Position numbers and translations under genes: made by a program. The notes below the pieces were generated by a model that was not told the origin of the DNA, did not search any database, and saw only the letters and a program-made list of their open reading frames with translations. A stretch of DNA of 64,000 nt from an uncultured Bacteroidales bacterium (GTDB lineage: Bacteria > Bacteroidota > Bacteroidia > Bacteroidales > UBA4417), in the NCBI GenBank assembly GCA_903879715.1, contig CAIRMR010000204.1:30760-94759 (forward strand), read 5' to 3'. Shown here piece by piece: positions 20,201 through 30,020 of this stretch (position 1 is the first letter of the stretch; the number at the start of each line of letters is the position of its first letter).

Positions 20201-22114
20201 AGCAGTTGTTGGCACATATAAACCAGGTGAAGTTGAATAGTTATTCACCATGGTAGCACTTGCGGATTCGACTGGTTCAGTGAATGTTACTGACAGTTTG
20301 TTTGTTGCTTCGAGAGAAACCGAGATTACTGATGGCGGTGTGGTATCGGGAATCGGAAGCGCAAACTCCGCTGAATTCCCAGACTGAATAACATTTCCGG
20401 CACAATCGGTGATAGTGTTCGTAGTTGTGATAGTGTAATTCACGCCAACCACCAGGGGCGAAGCCAATGTAAGATCAGCGCTATTGTAATCAGGGCTGTA
20501 TGCCCAAATAGCGGTTGGATTTCCTATTCCGTTATCGATGCTATAATTTGTCTTGTTCAAAACTGTTGAGCTGTCGCATGATTCACTAAACAAAACCGTT
20601 ATATGTGTTGGATCGGCTATCACAACACTACTGACAGAGGGGGGAACCAGATCGGGATTTGAGGCATGTACCGAATTCACTTTGCCGGGAGTTCCCCCAT
20701 CGGCATTACTGCATGCCGCCCAGTTGGCGGACTCGCCGCAGGGATTTAGCGGATCAATCAGTTCGAGCGACCAGCCACCGTCTTTTTTATAACTGCCCTG
20801 GAACCAGCTTTCGGCATACGAGGCTGTGTGAATCACATTCCCGTCAAAATCCTTCAGCGTAACGATTCCACTTCCATTGGTTACTGAAAAACTGCTGAAA
20901 TCAATCACAGCTCCATAAGGTGCAAGTGAAGGTTTTGATCCGTCATCACAAAGAATAACGTAACCTCCTGCCGGAAGGGTGTATTGGGGCAGCACTTTTT
21001 CGGTTGTACCAAGCCATAATGACCAGTTTTGCAGTTCAACCGGGAAAGCGCTTCGGTTATATAATTCAACATATTCAGTTTCAGGCAGGTTAACCGGCGG
21101 CGTGGGATCGGCCATAATTTCGCTGACCAGAATATCATAGGTTTTAGCCTGGTGCCAGCTAAATGGTGTTTGGCTTGCTGTCATTACATTTCCGGCAAGG
21201 TCCTTAACATTTTTAACATCAAGCGAATAAACAATGTCGGGTGTAAAACGCTGAGCGTACGAAAGATGAATAATTGACGGGTCGAGGAAATCTTGCGTTG
21301 CCGATTGAGGAACCAACGATCCGGGTGTTGTTGAGAAATTGTTGACATTAGTAGAGCTTGAAGCTTCAACCGGTTCATTGAAAATTACAGATAAATTGTT
21401 CAGTGTTTCCAATGAAACAGAAACCACTTCAGGTGGCAGATTATCAACAATTACAGGTCCCGCATAAAAATCGTCATAGTAAAATCTTGTGCCGTTGCTG
21501 CTGGTAAACTTGCTGTAAACTCCCAGGCATGAACCGTTTGTAAAGGTATTGTCGGCACCGGAAGCCTGTATTTTATAATTTGTACCTCCAAGTTCATCGG
21601 CATACACCGTCCACGAGCCTCCTGCAGCCCGGACTACCTTTATCCGGATGGTGAAAGCAGCGGCCAGAAGCCCGTCAGTTCCCCGGCAAATAACAGTATG
21701 TATATTTCCCGATTGCTGAACAAGTTCGATGGCATCGTTTGACCCGGTTTCGCCAAATTTAAGATAATAGCCGTTGAGCGGTCCTTTCAGATCGGCCTGA
21801 TCCGAAGTTAAATAAAAGCGGGCGAGGTTGTTATCCGATGGCGCAAAAGCTAATTTTATCCAAAAATGCCATTCCATGTCCGGTGTCATGCTATTGGCTG
21901 CTGACAAGGCGGCTGTTTCTGAAATTGTTGAATTAAGCTGAAGTTGTGACGCTGTATTCACTTTGTATAAAGCTACATCGCCGGTCCAGGTTGGATTTGA
22001 AGTAAAATTGCCATCGGTGAAACTATCAGCAAACTGTGCTCTGGCGAAGCCCTGGAATAGAATAACACTGATAATAAATAGCAGAATCTTTCGCATATTA
22101 CTATTGATTGACAT
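17300..22114 (-). CDS. Large secreted protein with repeated Ig-like and lamin-tail domains and a gliding-motility-type (T9SS type B-like) C-terminus
   Basis: Three repeats of (SVSLE..NKLSVTFTEPVE + LTD-like NEIMADPTPPVNLPEtEYVELYNRS); C-term TLSPDIFSPDNDGYNDYLNIAYSF...GRYIVFVEVFDMDGNVKKYKKGTVL. Confidence 0.85.
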   Translation of the reverse strand: MSINSNMRKILLFIISVILFQGFARAQFADSFTDGNFTSNPTWTGDVALYKVNTASQLQLNSTISETAALSAANSMTPDMEWHFWIKLAFAPSDNNLARFYLTSDQADLKGPLNGYYLKFGETGSNDAIELVQQSGNIHTVICRGTDGLLAAAFTIRIKVVRAAGGSWTVYADELGGTNYKIQASGADNTFTNGSCLGVYSKFTSSNGTRFYYDDFYAGPVIVDNLPPEVVSVSLETLNNLSVIFNEPVEASSSTNVNNFSTTPGSLVPQSATQDFLDPSIIHLSYAQRFTPDIVYSLDVKNVKDLAGNVMTASQTPFSWHQAKTYDILVSEIMADPTPPVNLPETEYVELYNRSAFPVELQNWSLWLGTTEKVLPQYTLPAGGYVILCDDGSKPSLAPYGAVIDFSSFSVTNGSGIVTLKDFDGNVIHTASYAESWFQGSYKKDGGWSLELIDPLNPCGESANWAACSNADGGTPGKVNSVHASNPDLVPPSVSSVVIADPTHITVLFSESCDSSTVLNKTNYSIDNGIGNPTAIWAYSPDYNSADLTLASPLVVGVNYTITTTNTITDCAGNVIQSGNSAEFALPIPDTTPPSVISVSLEATNKLSVTFTEPVESASATMVNNYSTSPGLYVPTTAMPDPADSKIIHLTYTQYFTPDIVYSLDIINVKDLAGNAMDTTHSSFSWHQAKSYDVLINEIMSDPTPPVNLPEAEYVELYNRSSFPVDMKGWTLLLGSTKKTLPQYTLAAGEYLILCDDGAKPFFSLLGPVIDFSTFSVTNVSGTITLKDFNGNVIHAISYTDGWFLDSYKKDGGWSLELIDPMNPCGESANWAACSNADGGTPGKVNSVHASNPDLVSPALSQVKVIDPTHITIWFTESCDSAAVLNKSNYIIDNGIGNPADVWVHSPEYKIADLTLSAPLVVGVDYTLTSTNNLTDCAGNAFLTENSMHFGIPFPDTISPEVVSVSLETLNKVSITFTEPVEAASSTRVSNYSTMPGSLIPVSAAIDLFDQRMVHLVYAQRFTPDVVYSLDIVNVKDMAGNVIDTTQSPFSWHQAKTFDVLINEIMADPSPTVNLPESEYVELYNRSNFPLELKYLTLWLGTTAKPLPNYTLPAGEYVILCDDGSKPLLQPFGDVIDFSSFAVTNLSGTITLKDFDGNVIHSVSYSDGWYKGSYKKDGGWSLELIDPLNPCGEAANWTVCSNSDGGTPGTVNSVKASNPDLLAPEISRVGVHDPMHMTVWFTESCDSANLLNPANYTISDGIGNPVTVVAHNPDYKIVDLTPSSPLQINVIYTLTSTGNITDCAGNEILTGSSARLAIPAEAEENDIVINELLFDPVEDCVDFVEIFNRSAKVIDLKDLILVNYDTINNVITDYNQISGDPFLIFPDDYLVLSTDSSAVKKCYKTTDPKAFINMVSFPSMNNEDGVVAITTKSGEVIDLVAYTAAMQYPLLTSVDGVSLERINPERASDDATNWHSAAESAGFGTPGYKNSQFGVTVTDENEITLSPDIFSPDNDGYNDYLNIAYSFGAPGNNISITIYDATGHLICNLVNHELCGTSGAFAWDGITDERTKALIGRYIVFVEVFDMDGNVKKYKKGTVLGGKL
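18145..21440 (-). repeat. Three tandem ~1.1 kb coding repeats
   Basis: Equivalent SVSLETLN-coding segments near 21425, 20325 and 19226, giving a period of about 1.1 kb (~366 aa). Confidence 0.85.
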
Positions 22115-22264
22115 TCAATTAACGTAAATGTAGTATTTTTGCAGTTCTGAAATAAATTCTTTGGTAAAGATATGAAATCGCAATTATTTAGCAAAAAGCA
22201 ATTTCGGTCATTTTAAAAATTCAAGACAATTTCAGTTAAAAACAACAACTAATCAAGATATATT

Positions 22265-23272
22265 ATGAAAATTGCAATTGTTGGTGCCACCGGCCTGGTA
22301 GGAAGCGTTATGCTTAAAGTTCTGGAAGAAGCGCGCTATATTCCTTTCGACAAAATTTCCGAGATCATACCTGTTGCATCCGAAAAATCAGTGGGCAAAG
22401 ATCTATTTTTCAATAATATGCCCCGTAAAATCGTGAGTGTAACTGATGCAATCGCCATGAAACCTGATATAGCAATATTTTCAGCCGGGGCATCAATTTC
22501 TTTGCAATATGCTCCGCTGTTTGCCGCCGCCGGAACCTTTGTGATCGATAACAGCTCTGCCTGGCGCATGGACGAAAACATTCCTTTGGTTGTTCCCGAA
22601 ATAAATGCTTCCCTGCTGAATAGCAAAACTAAAATTATCGCAAACCCGAATTGCAGTACAATTCAGCTGGTACTTGCCTTATCGCAACTGCATCAGCATC
22701 TGAAAATCAAACGTCTCGTTGTTTCAACCTATCAGTCAGTTTCAGGGACCGGTCAGAAAGCCATGGAGCAACTGATGAACGAACGTGCCGGAACACGCAC
22801 CAACATGGTTTATCCTCATCCGATTGACCTCAATCTATTCCCTCACGGCGGCACTTTCGAAGCCAACGGGTATACAACCGAAGAAACGAAGCTGCTTAAT
22901 GAAACAAGGAAAATTCTGGGTGATAATTCCATACGAGTTACAGCTACAGTTGTTCGTGTTCCTGTAACCGGTGGCCATTCGGAATCGGTAAATATTGAGT
23001 TTGAGAAAGAATTCGAGATGCAATGGATTAATAAACTTTTGTCATCAACCAAAGGTGTTGTGGTACAGGATGATCCTGAAAAATCCATTTATCCTATGCC
23101 TAAATATGCCGAAGGCCGCGATGAGGTTTTTGTAGGCCGTATCCGCCGCGACGAATCACAGCCTAACACCATCAATATCTGGGTGGTAGCAGATAACCTC
23201 CGCAAAGGTGCCGCCACCAATGCTGTTCAGATTGCCGCGTACCTGATGAATAACGAGCTGGTGAAATCGTAA
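22265..23272 (+). CDS. asd: Aspartate-semialdehyde dehydrogenase
   Basis: MKIAIVGATGLVGSVMLKVLEE, IIANPNCSTIQLV, YQSVSGTGQKAMEQL, RVPVTGGHSESVNIEFE. Confidence 0.97.
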   Translation: MKIAIVGATGLVGSVMLKVLEEARYIPFDKISEIIPVASEKSVGKDLFFNNMPRKIVSVTDAIAMKPDIAIFSAGASISLQYAPLFAAAGTFVIDNSSAWRMDENIPLVVPEINASLLNSKTKIIANPNCSTIQLVLALSQLHQHLKIKRLVVSTYQSVSGTGQKAMEQLMNERAGTRTNMVYPHPIDLNLFPHGGTFEANGYTTEETKLLNETRKILGDNSIRVTATVVRVPVTGGHSESVNIEFEKEFEMQWINKLLSSTKGVVVQDDPEKSIYPMPKYAEGRDEVFVGRIRRDESQPNTINIWVVADNLRKGAATNAVQIAAYLMNNELVKS

Positions 23273-23314
23273 GGTTGGACCGGATTATTCTCAGAACGAG
23301 TTATATTCTTACTT

Positions 23315-23495
23315 TTTGAAATTCCAAGTCCCAAAATCCACATTTCAAGTCCCAAACTCCAAATTCCAAGGCCCAAATTCCAAAATAAAAAGTCTAAATC
23401 TCAAGAAAAAAAATAACGTGAATCTCAATTTCAAGGTTGGAATTTCTAACCTTGGAATTTGAAGCTTGGAATTTGAAGCCTGGAATTTATACAGT
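23315..23495. repeat. Low-complexity intergenic word repeat (AATTCCAAG / CTTGGAATT family), inverted arrangement
   Basis: Several AAATTCCAAG(G/T)CCCAAA words followed by CTTGGAATTTGAAG words in reverse orientation. Confidence 0.8.
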
Positions 23496-23528
23496 TGTAT
23501 CTCGCCCCACTTTAACTTACTCTCCACA

Positions 23529-24458
23529 ATGCGAATCTACCGTCAGATATCTGAATTTAAATCCCACTGTAACCCGGTGGCAACGGTAGGTGTATTTGAT
23601 GGTGTTCATCGCGGCCACCTGGAAATAATCAGCCGCTTACTGGCAGTTGCAAAAGAAAAGAAATGCGAGTCTGTTATAATCACTTTTGATCCACATCCTA
23701 AGTTAGTGCTGCCGCATAATGCTGAAGTACGCCTGCTGCAAACACTGGATGAAAAACTTAAGCGTTTCGAATTAGCCGGTGTCGATGTTGTACTGGTAAT
23801 ACCTTTCGACCTTGCATTTGCAAAAATCACTCCCCACGATTTTATTAAAAACGTCCTGGTTGACCAGATAAAGGTGAGTCATGTAATCACAGGTTATGAT
23901 CATTTTTTTGGTCAGAACAGGCAGGGTGATTTTGATATGCTTAGCAAAATGGGCAGGGAATCTGGTTTTACCGTGGATGAATTGCCGATGGTGCTGGTTG
24001 CTGAACATACGGTTAGCTCTTCAATAGTACGGCGGGCATTGCTCGACGGGGATGTAAAACTTGCGGCAACAATGCTTGGCTATGCGTATGAAATGACCGG
24101 GCTTGTAGTTGCCGGAAATAAAATCGGACGGAACATAGGCTATCCAACAGCAAATCTGAAGCTTACATACAAGCACAAACTGGTTCCGGGCCAGGGAGTA
24201 TATGCTACACTGGTTAAAATTAATGATTCCGTTTTTAAAGCAATGACCAATATTGGTTACCGGCCCACTATCGATGCCGATCGCCTGACTATAGAAGCCA
24301 ATATTTTTGATTTTAACCAGGATTTATATGAGAAGGAAATAACGCTTACGTTTATCGAACGGATTCGTGATGAGAAAAGATTCGCAAGTTTAGGGGATCT
24401 TCAGTTTCAGCTGGCAAGCGATAAAATTACTGCAGGAAAGATATTGGAAGACTTTTAG
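23529..24458 (+). CDS. ribF: Bifunctional riboflavin kinase / FAD synthetase
   Basis: VATVGVFDGVHRGHLEII, VIITFDPHPKLVL, GRNIGYPTANL, GVYATLVKI; ATG at 23529 preferred. Confidence 0.95.
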   Translation: MRIYRQISEFKSHCNPVATVGVFDGVHRGHLEIISRLLAVAKEKKCESVIITFDPHPKLVLPHNAEVRLLQTLDEKLKRFELAGVDVVLVIPFDLAFAKITPHDFIKNVLVDQIKVSHVITGYDHFFGQNRQGDFDMLSKMGRESGFTVDELPMVLVAEHTVSSSIVRRALLDGDVKLAATMLGYAYEMTGLVVAGNKIGRNIGYPTANLKLTYKHKLVPGQGVYATLVKINDSVFKAMTNIGYRPTIDADRLTIEANIFDFNQDLYEKEITLTFIERIRDEKRFASLGDLQFQLASDKITAGKILEDF

Positions 24459-24590
24459 TCAATTTTTAAATGTCGGTAAAAAGTAGACTTTTTCAATTTT
24501 ATAACAGTACTAGGTAACAATGCTCTTTCTCCCCTCGCCTTGTCGCCCTTCGCCCCTTCTGTTTGTAGAAATCCAAAATTAAACGGTTAC

Positions 24591-25415
24591 TTAAATCTTC
24601 TCCTTCTTCTCCGCATTATAAGAAATCAGGCATTCATTAATCGCCTTATACAGATTGTATTCTGTAGAGCTGACAATAAAATCAACCGAAAGGTTGCAGT
24701 ACAACATAAAATCCTGTATATCCTTATCCGATCTGAACGAAGTTACCTGTTTTACAACTTCTGCATTATATCGTCGGGCTGCCACTACCTTTTTCTGATC
24801 CTGGCTTACCAGCGTCTCCAGTTTTCGCCTGCTCTTACCTTCTTTGCTGAATGCATCATATAAAGCCGTAATCGGGCCGGGAATAGTAAGTGTTAAGCCG
24901 GGATTGGCCAATCCCGGGGTGCTTCTGCCAGGTGGCACACCTCCGGCGGGAAGAGGCATATTGTAAAATTTCGGATCGTTAAGTTTAAGATCTGTAACTT
25001 TCGGCGTTTGATCCTCCATGGCAAGCACGGCTTCCTTCAGCGCCTGAGCATCAGCAGGCCAGGGAAAAATCTCTACACCGGTTATCATAATGGTATCCGA
25101 CTTCATTACAACATGCAACGGAATTATCGGAGATAGCCTGTCGACAGGAATATGATATTTAAAGGGAATATATCCAATACAGGTAACCCTCAGCGTATCT
25201 CCCGGATAGGTATTGATCTGGAACTGTCCTTTCCAGTTGCTGGTAGTTCCCTTGTTCGCAGATATATTTACAATATGCACATTTTCAATAGATTTTCCCT
25301 GTGGATTTGTAATAAATCCTTCAACTGAAACTTCCGGGCGTTTTTGAGCAACCTGTGCTTTAACACTCAGGAAAACCGGAAAAAAAAGAAGGAAGAGGAG
25401 CCAGTTGAGTTTCAT
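24591..25415 (-). CDS. Carboxypeptidase-like regulatory domain protein (exported)
   Basis: Signal peptide; VSVEGFITNPQGKSIENVHIVNISANKGTTSNWKGQFQINTYPGDTLRVTCIGY. Confidence 0.7.
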   Translation of the reverse strand: MKLNWLLFLLFFPVFLSVKAQVAQKRPEVSVEGFITNPQGKSIENVHIVNISANKGTTSNWKGQFQINTYPGDTLRVTCIGYIPFKYHIPVDRLSPIIPLHVVMKSDTIMITGVEIFPWPADAQALKEAVLAMEDQTPKVTDLKLNDPKFYNMPLPAGGVPPGRSTPGLANPGLTLTIPGPITALYDAFSKEGKSRRKLETLVSQDQKKVVAARRYNAEVVKQVTSFRSDKDIQDFMLYCNLSVDFIVSSTEYNLYKAINECLISYNAEKKEKI

Positions 25416-25575
25416 GTTCCCAAGTATAATTATGCAAAAGTAGATGTAAATAAAAGGGGATAAAAGTTAATACTTGTTAAACAGGAACTTAGCCGCGATC
25501 AGAAGTGTTTGAGTCCTGAAAGAGTCTGTTGAAGAACTTCTATTAAATTGATTAGTGGAAACATATGTGACTTAC

Positions 25576-26052
25576 TTATTTCGCCTTCGTCACCACAATA
25601 CCGATTTCAGCAATTCCTTCCGTCTGAATTTTAGGAATCAGATTTTCAATAGTGATCTTGTAGTTCCCTTTTTCGGCCATACTAAAGCTTTTCCAAAGAA
25701 CCAGGCGGGATTCAGCTTTTGATTCTATGGGTTCTGTTATCAGTTTACCGTTTTCACGCACCGGGATTGATATTTCGCGTATACTCTCCTCGCCTTTCGG
25801 AGAAGTTAGAATCATATAAAGCGGAATTTTATCCGGTTGGAACAGTCTGGTACACCGGACAATGAGTGTAATATCATAGCTTTTGCCTACCTCATTTACG
25901 GGTATTTCAATTTGTTTGATATCGAACCTATCCCAGCTGGAGTTCGTCAATTTCAGGTATTTCTCAAAAACAGGACCTTTTTCGCATGAAATGGAGAAAA
26001 TGGCAAGTATAATAACAAGAATAAGGTTGAAGAGTAGTTTTGAGTTTTTCAT
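25576..26052 (-). CDS. gldH: GldH-like gliding motility lipoprotein
   Basis: Lipobox FSISCEK, ~158 aa, GldH-like C-terminus (AEIGIVVTK). Confidence 0.5.
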   Translation of the reverse strand: MKNSKLLFNLILVIILAIFSISCEKGPVFEKYLKLTNSSWDRFDIKQIEIPVNEVGKSYDITLIVRCTRLFQPDKIPLYMILTSPKGEESIREISIPVRENGKLITEPIESKAESRLVLWKSFSMAEKGNYKITIENLIPKIQTEGIAEIGIVVTKAK

Positions 26053-26181
26053 AAAGTAATGATTAAAATTTTGCCGAATGTTGTAAACTGAGATCCTTAA
26101 ACGCCGCAGGCATTTGAACTCTTGAACCTTACACTTCGCCGCCGCTCAGTGCCCGGTTTGTTGCTGATTAAACTTGGAATT

Positions 26182-27270
26182 TTATTCAATAACCCCGCTT
26201 CCAAAGCAAATCCGTGAGTCCTTATCGTAAACTACGCCAAATTGCCCGGCTGCAACTCCTGAAACCGGAACCGAAGATTGCAGAATATAATTTTCCCCGG
26301 CTCTTTTCAGAATTCCCTTTGTAAAATCGGGAGTATGGCGGATTTTGAAGGTTATTTCATGTTCAGGAGCATCATCCTGCCAGGGATTTCCACTGATAAA
26401 ATGAAAATCAGTCAGCCCAATTACATCCTGGTATTGTGAAATGGGATCATAGCCATTGGAAACAAAAATGGTGTTTTCAATTGAATCCTTCTTCACCACG
26501 AACCAGGGTCCGCCACCCAGGTTAAGCCCTTTACGCTGGCCTATGGTATGAAACCAGTATCCTTTATGTTTTCCAAGTATCTTCCCTGTTTCAAGTTCAA
26601 CTATTTTGCCTTCTTTCTCCCCAATATATTTCCTGAGAAAATCAACATAATTTACTTTCCCCAGGAAACAAATCCCCTGGCTGTCGCGGCGGTGAGCGCT
26701 GGGCATGTTTTGTATATGAGCGATAGCACGGACCTCACTTTTCATCAGGTTGCCGATCGGAAACATAAGTTTGCTCACTTGCGGGTAGGTGATTTGAGCA
26801 AGAAAATCAGTCTGATCTTTGATCGGATCTTTAGCCGTAGTAAGCCAGGTTTTCCCGTTTTCAACCACTGTATTGGCATAATGGCCGGTTGAGATCTTAT
26901 CAAAATCCTTGCCCCAGTATGTTTCGAACTCACCGAATTTTATAAGACGGTTGCACATCACATCGGGATTTGGCGTAAGCCCTTTGCGGACAGCATCCAG
27001 CGCGTAAGCCATCACATTGTCCCAATATTCTTTATGCAAAGGAACAACTTCCATTTTTAACCCGTAATACTTGGCAAGCCAGGAGGTAAGCTCAATGTCT
27101 TCTTCAGAAGAACAGTCCATAAAACCCTCTTCATCTTTCATCCCGATCTGGATGTAAAAAATTACCGGTTCGTAACCCTGCTCTTTTAACAAATGCAAGG
27201 TAACCGAGCTATCAACACCTCCCGAAACTAATGCTGCTATATTCAATGATTTCTTATTGTTAGGGTGCAA
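26182..27270 (-). CDS. mnmA: tRNA-specific 2-thiouridylase
   Basis: [83 protein letters not shown]. Confidence 0.93.
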   Translation of the reverse strand: MHPNNKKSLNIAALVSGGVDSSVTLHLLKEQGYEPVIFYIQIGMKDEEGFMDCSSEEDIELTSWLAKYYGLKMEVVPLHKEYWDNVMAYALDAVRKGLTPNPDVMCNRLIKFGEFETYWGKDFDKISTGHYANTVVENGKTWLTTAKDPIKDQTDFLAQITYPQVSKLMFPIGNLMKSEVRAIAHIQNMPSAHRRDSQGICFLGKVNYVDFLRKYIGEKEGKIVELETGKILGKHKGYWFHTIGQRKGLNLGGGPWFVVKKDSIENTIFVSNGYDPISQYQDVIGLTDFHFISGNPWQDDAPEHEITFKIRHTPDFTKGILKRAGENYILQSSVPVSGVAAGQFGVVYDKDSRICFGSGVIE

Positions 27271-27299
27271 AAATACTACTTTTCCGAGAATGTGGTTCT

Positions 27300-27360
27300 G
27301 CCAGGATATTTCCAGGGTCGGAAGCCGGAAGTCCGGAGTCGGAAGTCGGACGCATATTCA
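27300..27360. repeat. Low-complexity word repeat GGAAGTCGGA family
   Basis: GGTCGGAAGCCGGAAGTCCGGAGTCGGAAGTCGGA; shares GGAGTCGGAAGTCGGA with the 47.1 kb gap. Confidence 0.7.
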
Positions 27361-27635
27361 TTAAAACGTTCTGTCCATTAGCATTTCAGCCTGACAAACA
27401 CTTTTTGAAACAGGTTTTCGATTCGCTTATATTTCTTTTTTAAGTGCACTACAAAATTTCCGTTTGAATACAAACCAGCCTGCTTCTGACTTCCGCCTCC
27501 AGACCTCCGGCCATTTATTGCAATTCTTTTAATTCTACTAAAATCCAAATACCATAATGCATTCTGGTTTGACATCACAAAACTTCTTGCTATTTTTTTC
27601 AATATTTTGTACTTTTATCATGCTGAATAAATCTT

Positions 27636-29180
27636 ATGAATGTGAGATCTCAAAGCATTCATACAAAAACCATTCTCCTGGCCGTTCTGCTGGCATTGTG
27701 TTTTTTCAGTAATTGTCAATCGCATACCAATCCGCCAATCACCATGAAAACTCCGGATACTTTACAAAACCGTCAGCCTGCAGTGGCTGGTAGTTTTTAT
27801 CCTTCCGACCCTGCTGAGATTCAGCAAATGTTAAAGTTGTACTTTGCCAAGGCACCTGCTCATCCTTTCGGCAGTGAAGTGATGGCAATTATTTCGCCCC
27901 ATGCCGGTTATGTATTTTCGGGCGAAGTGGCTGCGGCCGCATTCAACCAACTTGATCCTGAAAAGGAATACAAAACCATTTTTATACTGGGAAGCAGCCA
28001 TCGCAATTCGTTTGCAGGAGCATCCATTTACAGCTCAGGGAATTATAGCACGCCGCTTGGAAGTGTGAAAACCGATTTCGAAATCGCGCAGAAACTGGCG
28101 ACAGGAAACAAGGTTTTATCATTCGATCCGCAATATCATAAGTCAGAACACAGCATAGAGGTTCAGATTCCTTTTATGCAATATTTTTTAAAAAAAGATT
28201 TTAATATTGTTCCTATCCTTTTAGGCACACAGGATCCATTACTATGCCAGCAGATTGCAAAAGCATTGAAACCTTATTTTTCGCCTGAAAATCTTTTTGT
28301 GATCAGTACCGATTTTTCGCATTACCCGGCGTATAAGGATGCATTTGTTACTGATCATCAGATTGCAGATGCCATTGCAACCAACAATCCGAATAAATTT
28401 TTAGAGGTTGTAGAAAACTGCACCAGCAAGAAAGTCGAAAACCTGTCAACAGGATGTTGTTCCTGGCCATCTGTGCTCACGCTGATGTACCTCACCGAGG
28501 AAATGTCAGGAATAGCATACAAACAGGTATTATACAAAAACTCAGGCGATTCGCAATACGGGGAAATGGATAGAGTAGTCGGATATTATGCCCTTAGCGT
28601 ATTACAGCAAAAGTCGGGCACAATGGTATTGACCGATTCGGACAAGAAAGAACTTCTTCAGATTGCCCGAAATACAATTAAGACTTACTTACAGGAAAGC
28701 CTGTCTGCATCCGTTGATATCGAATCCTTATCAACTGCTTTAACAAGCAAGGCAGGGGCCTTTGTAACATTAAAAAAAGAAGGTGAACTTCGTGGATGTA
28801 TCGGCCATTTTGAAGCAGACAAACCTCTCTACAAGATTGTTCAGCAAATGGCCGTAGCAGCTGCTACCCAGGATTATCGTTTTGATGCTGTAAGTCTTTC
28901 TGAAATGAAACAGATAGATATCGAAATTTCAGTACTCTCACCCATGCAAAAAATCACCAATGTGAACAATATCCGGCTTGGTGTTGATGGTATTTATATT
29001 AAAAAAGGAAGCAGAAGCGGTACTTTTTTGCCACAGGTTGCCACCGAAACCCATTGGAACCTGGAAGAATTCCTGGGCCACTGCGCCCGCGACAAAGCCG
29101 GAATCGGATGGGACGGATGGAAAGAGAAGGATGCCGAAATATATGTTTACCAGGCGTTTGTATTTGGGGAAAAGGATTAA
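27636..29180 (+). CDS. Fused Memo-like (AmmeMemoRadiSam protein B) and AMMECR1 (protein A) protein with lipoprotein-like signal
   Basis: AVAGSFYPSDPAEIQQML, ISPHAGYVFSGEVAAAAF (Memo); AGAFVTLKKEGELRGCIGHFEADKPLYKIVQQMAVAAATQDYRF (AMMECR1); N-term LLALCFFSNCQS. Confidence 0.9.
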   Translation: MNVRSQSIHTKTILLAVLLALCFFSNCQSHTNPPITMKTPDTLQNRQPAVAGSFYPSDPAEIQQMLKLYFAKAPAHPFGSEVMAIISPHAGYVFSGEVAAAAFNQLDPEKEYKTIFILGSSHRNSFAGASIYSSGNYSTPLGSVKTDFEIAQKLATGNKVLSFDPQYHKSEHSIEVQIPFMQYFLKKDFNIVPILLGTQDPLLCQQIAKALKPYFSPENLFVISTDFSHYPAYKDAFVTDHQIADAIATNNPNKFLEVVENCTSKKVENLSTGCCSWPSVLTLMYLTEEMSGIAYKQVLYKNSGDSQYGEMDRVVGYYALSVLQQKSGTMVLTDSDKKELLQIARNTIKTYLQESLSASVDIESLSTALTSKAGAFVTLKKEGELRGCIGHFEADKPLYKIVQQMAVAAATQDYRFDAVSLSEMKQIDIEISVLSPMQKITNVNNIRLGVDGIYIKKGSRSGTFLPQVATETHWNLEEFLGHCARDKAGIGWDGWKEKDAEIYVYQAFVFGEKD

Positions 29181-29229
29181 CAGCAGCTTTAAAGCGGTTT
29201 GATTTTAAAGATTCAGATGTCTGCCTGTA

Positions 29230-29925
29230 AATTCTTATGCTGACCAACAAGATCAGGAAGGATCATCCCTGTATTCAAGCTTAACCCTCAAAGCATGGGA
29301 AGGGAAAAGTTTGAGGTAGTTTATTTTGCACATGGTTCGCGTGTTAAAAAACCAAAAACTTCCGTGTAACCAGCGATAGCAGAGGCGTAAACCCATTTCC
29401 CGGATTTGATAAAAGAGCTTGGGATTACATCTGTAATCCAGGCTTTGGTGAGTGTATAAGCTATTAAGAGATGCCTGGAAAGTTCTATTATCTCACATTG
29501 ATCATGGATTTTATTCAATCATGAATTTGCAGGCTTTCCGCAAGCAACTGCTTATGAACGGAAGACACCACGCTGCCTGCCTTGAACTGTGAAGGCAAAA
29601 CCTGTGGACAGGCCGCCCCGGAAGGAGCTATAATTCATGATGCAGGCGGCCAACATCACAGGAATGCGTTTAAAAACACTCGCTAAAAAGCTAAAAATGA
29701 GTAGCCCAATGACGGAAGACAGTTTGTGAAAACTCACATGCAGAAAGGTTAAACGGGACGATAAAAAACTTTATCTTTACCCTTACGTTCCTGAAGTTTG
29801 AAGAGCTTACAAAAGAAACAGAAAGGGCAGCGTATATGTACAACAATGGCAAACCAATCAAGACATTAAATGGAATGACCCCGGTTCGAAATCAACAGAA
29901 CAACAACAAATTTTAATGTTAAGAA
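29230..29925 (+). pseudogene. Decayed IS3-family OrfB transposase remnant
   Basis: Frame-shifted fragments in order on + strand: LTNKIRKDHP, GREKF, KKPKTS, FPDLIKEL, GAIIHDAGGQHHRNAF, MTEDSL, FEELTKETERAAYMYNNGKPIKTLNGMTP. Confidence 0.7.
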
Positions 29926-30020
29926 ATAAACTAAAACTACGTTAAATCCGGTCAACGTTAATTATGCATTGACAAATCGTAAACCAGTAACCATAGAACG
30001 TTAAGCTATAAAATTGAAAA

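Noticed and set aside
22172-22216. Short frame MKSQLFSKKQFRSF* upstream of asd as a possible Lys leader peptide
   Set aside because: Only three Lys, and no terminator or alternative hairpins between it and asd.
27378-27602. 74-aa minus ORF between mnmA and the Memo-AMMECR1 gene
   Set aside because: Basic, low-complexity translation with no recognisable family or signal; likely spurious.
29321-29518. Minus-strand 65-aa ORF (KAWITDVIPSSFIKSGKWVYASAIAGYTEVFGF) that resembles the IS3 'WVTDITYI' block, suggesting an inverted segment
   Set aside because: The plus strand over the same DNA carries ordered IS3 OrfB fragments (GREKF, KKPKTS, FPDLIKEL) continuous with those further downstream, so a single decayed plus-strand copy explains the region better.
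29868-29895. GGTTCGAAATC string resembling a tRNA T-arm
   Set aside because: No acceptor or anticodon arms around it; it lies at the end of the transposase remnant.
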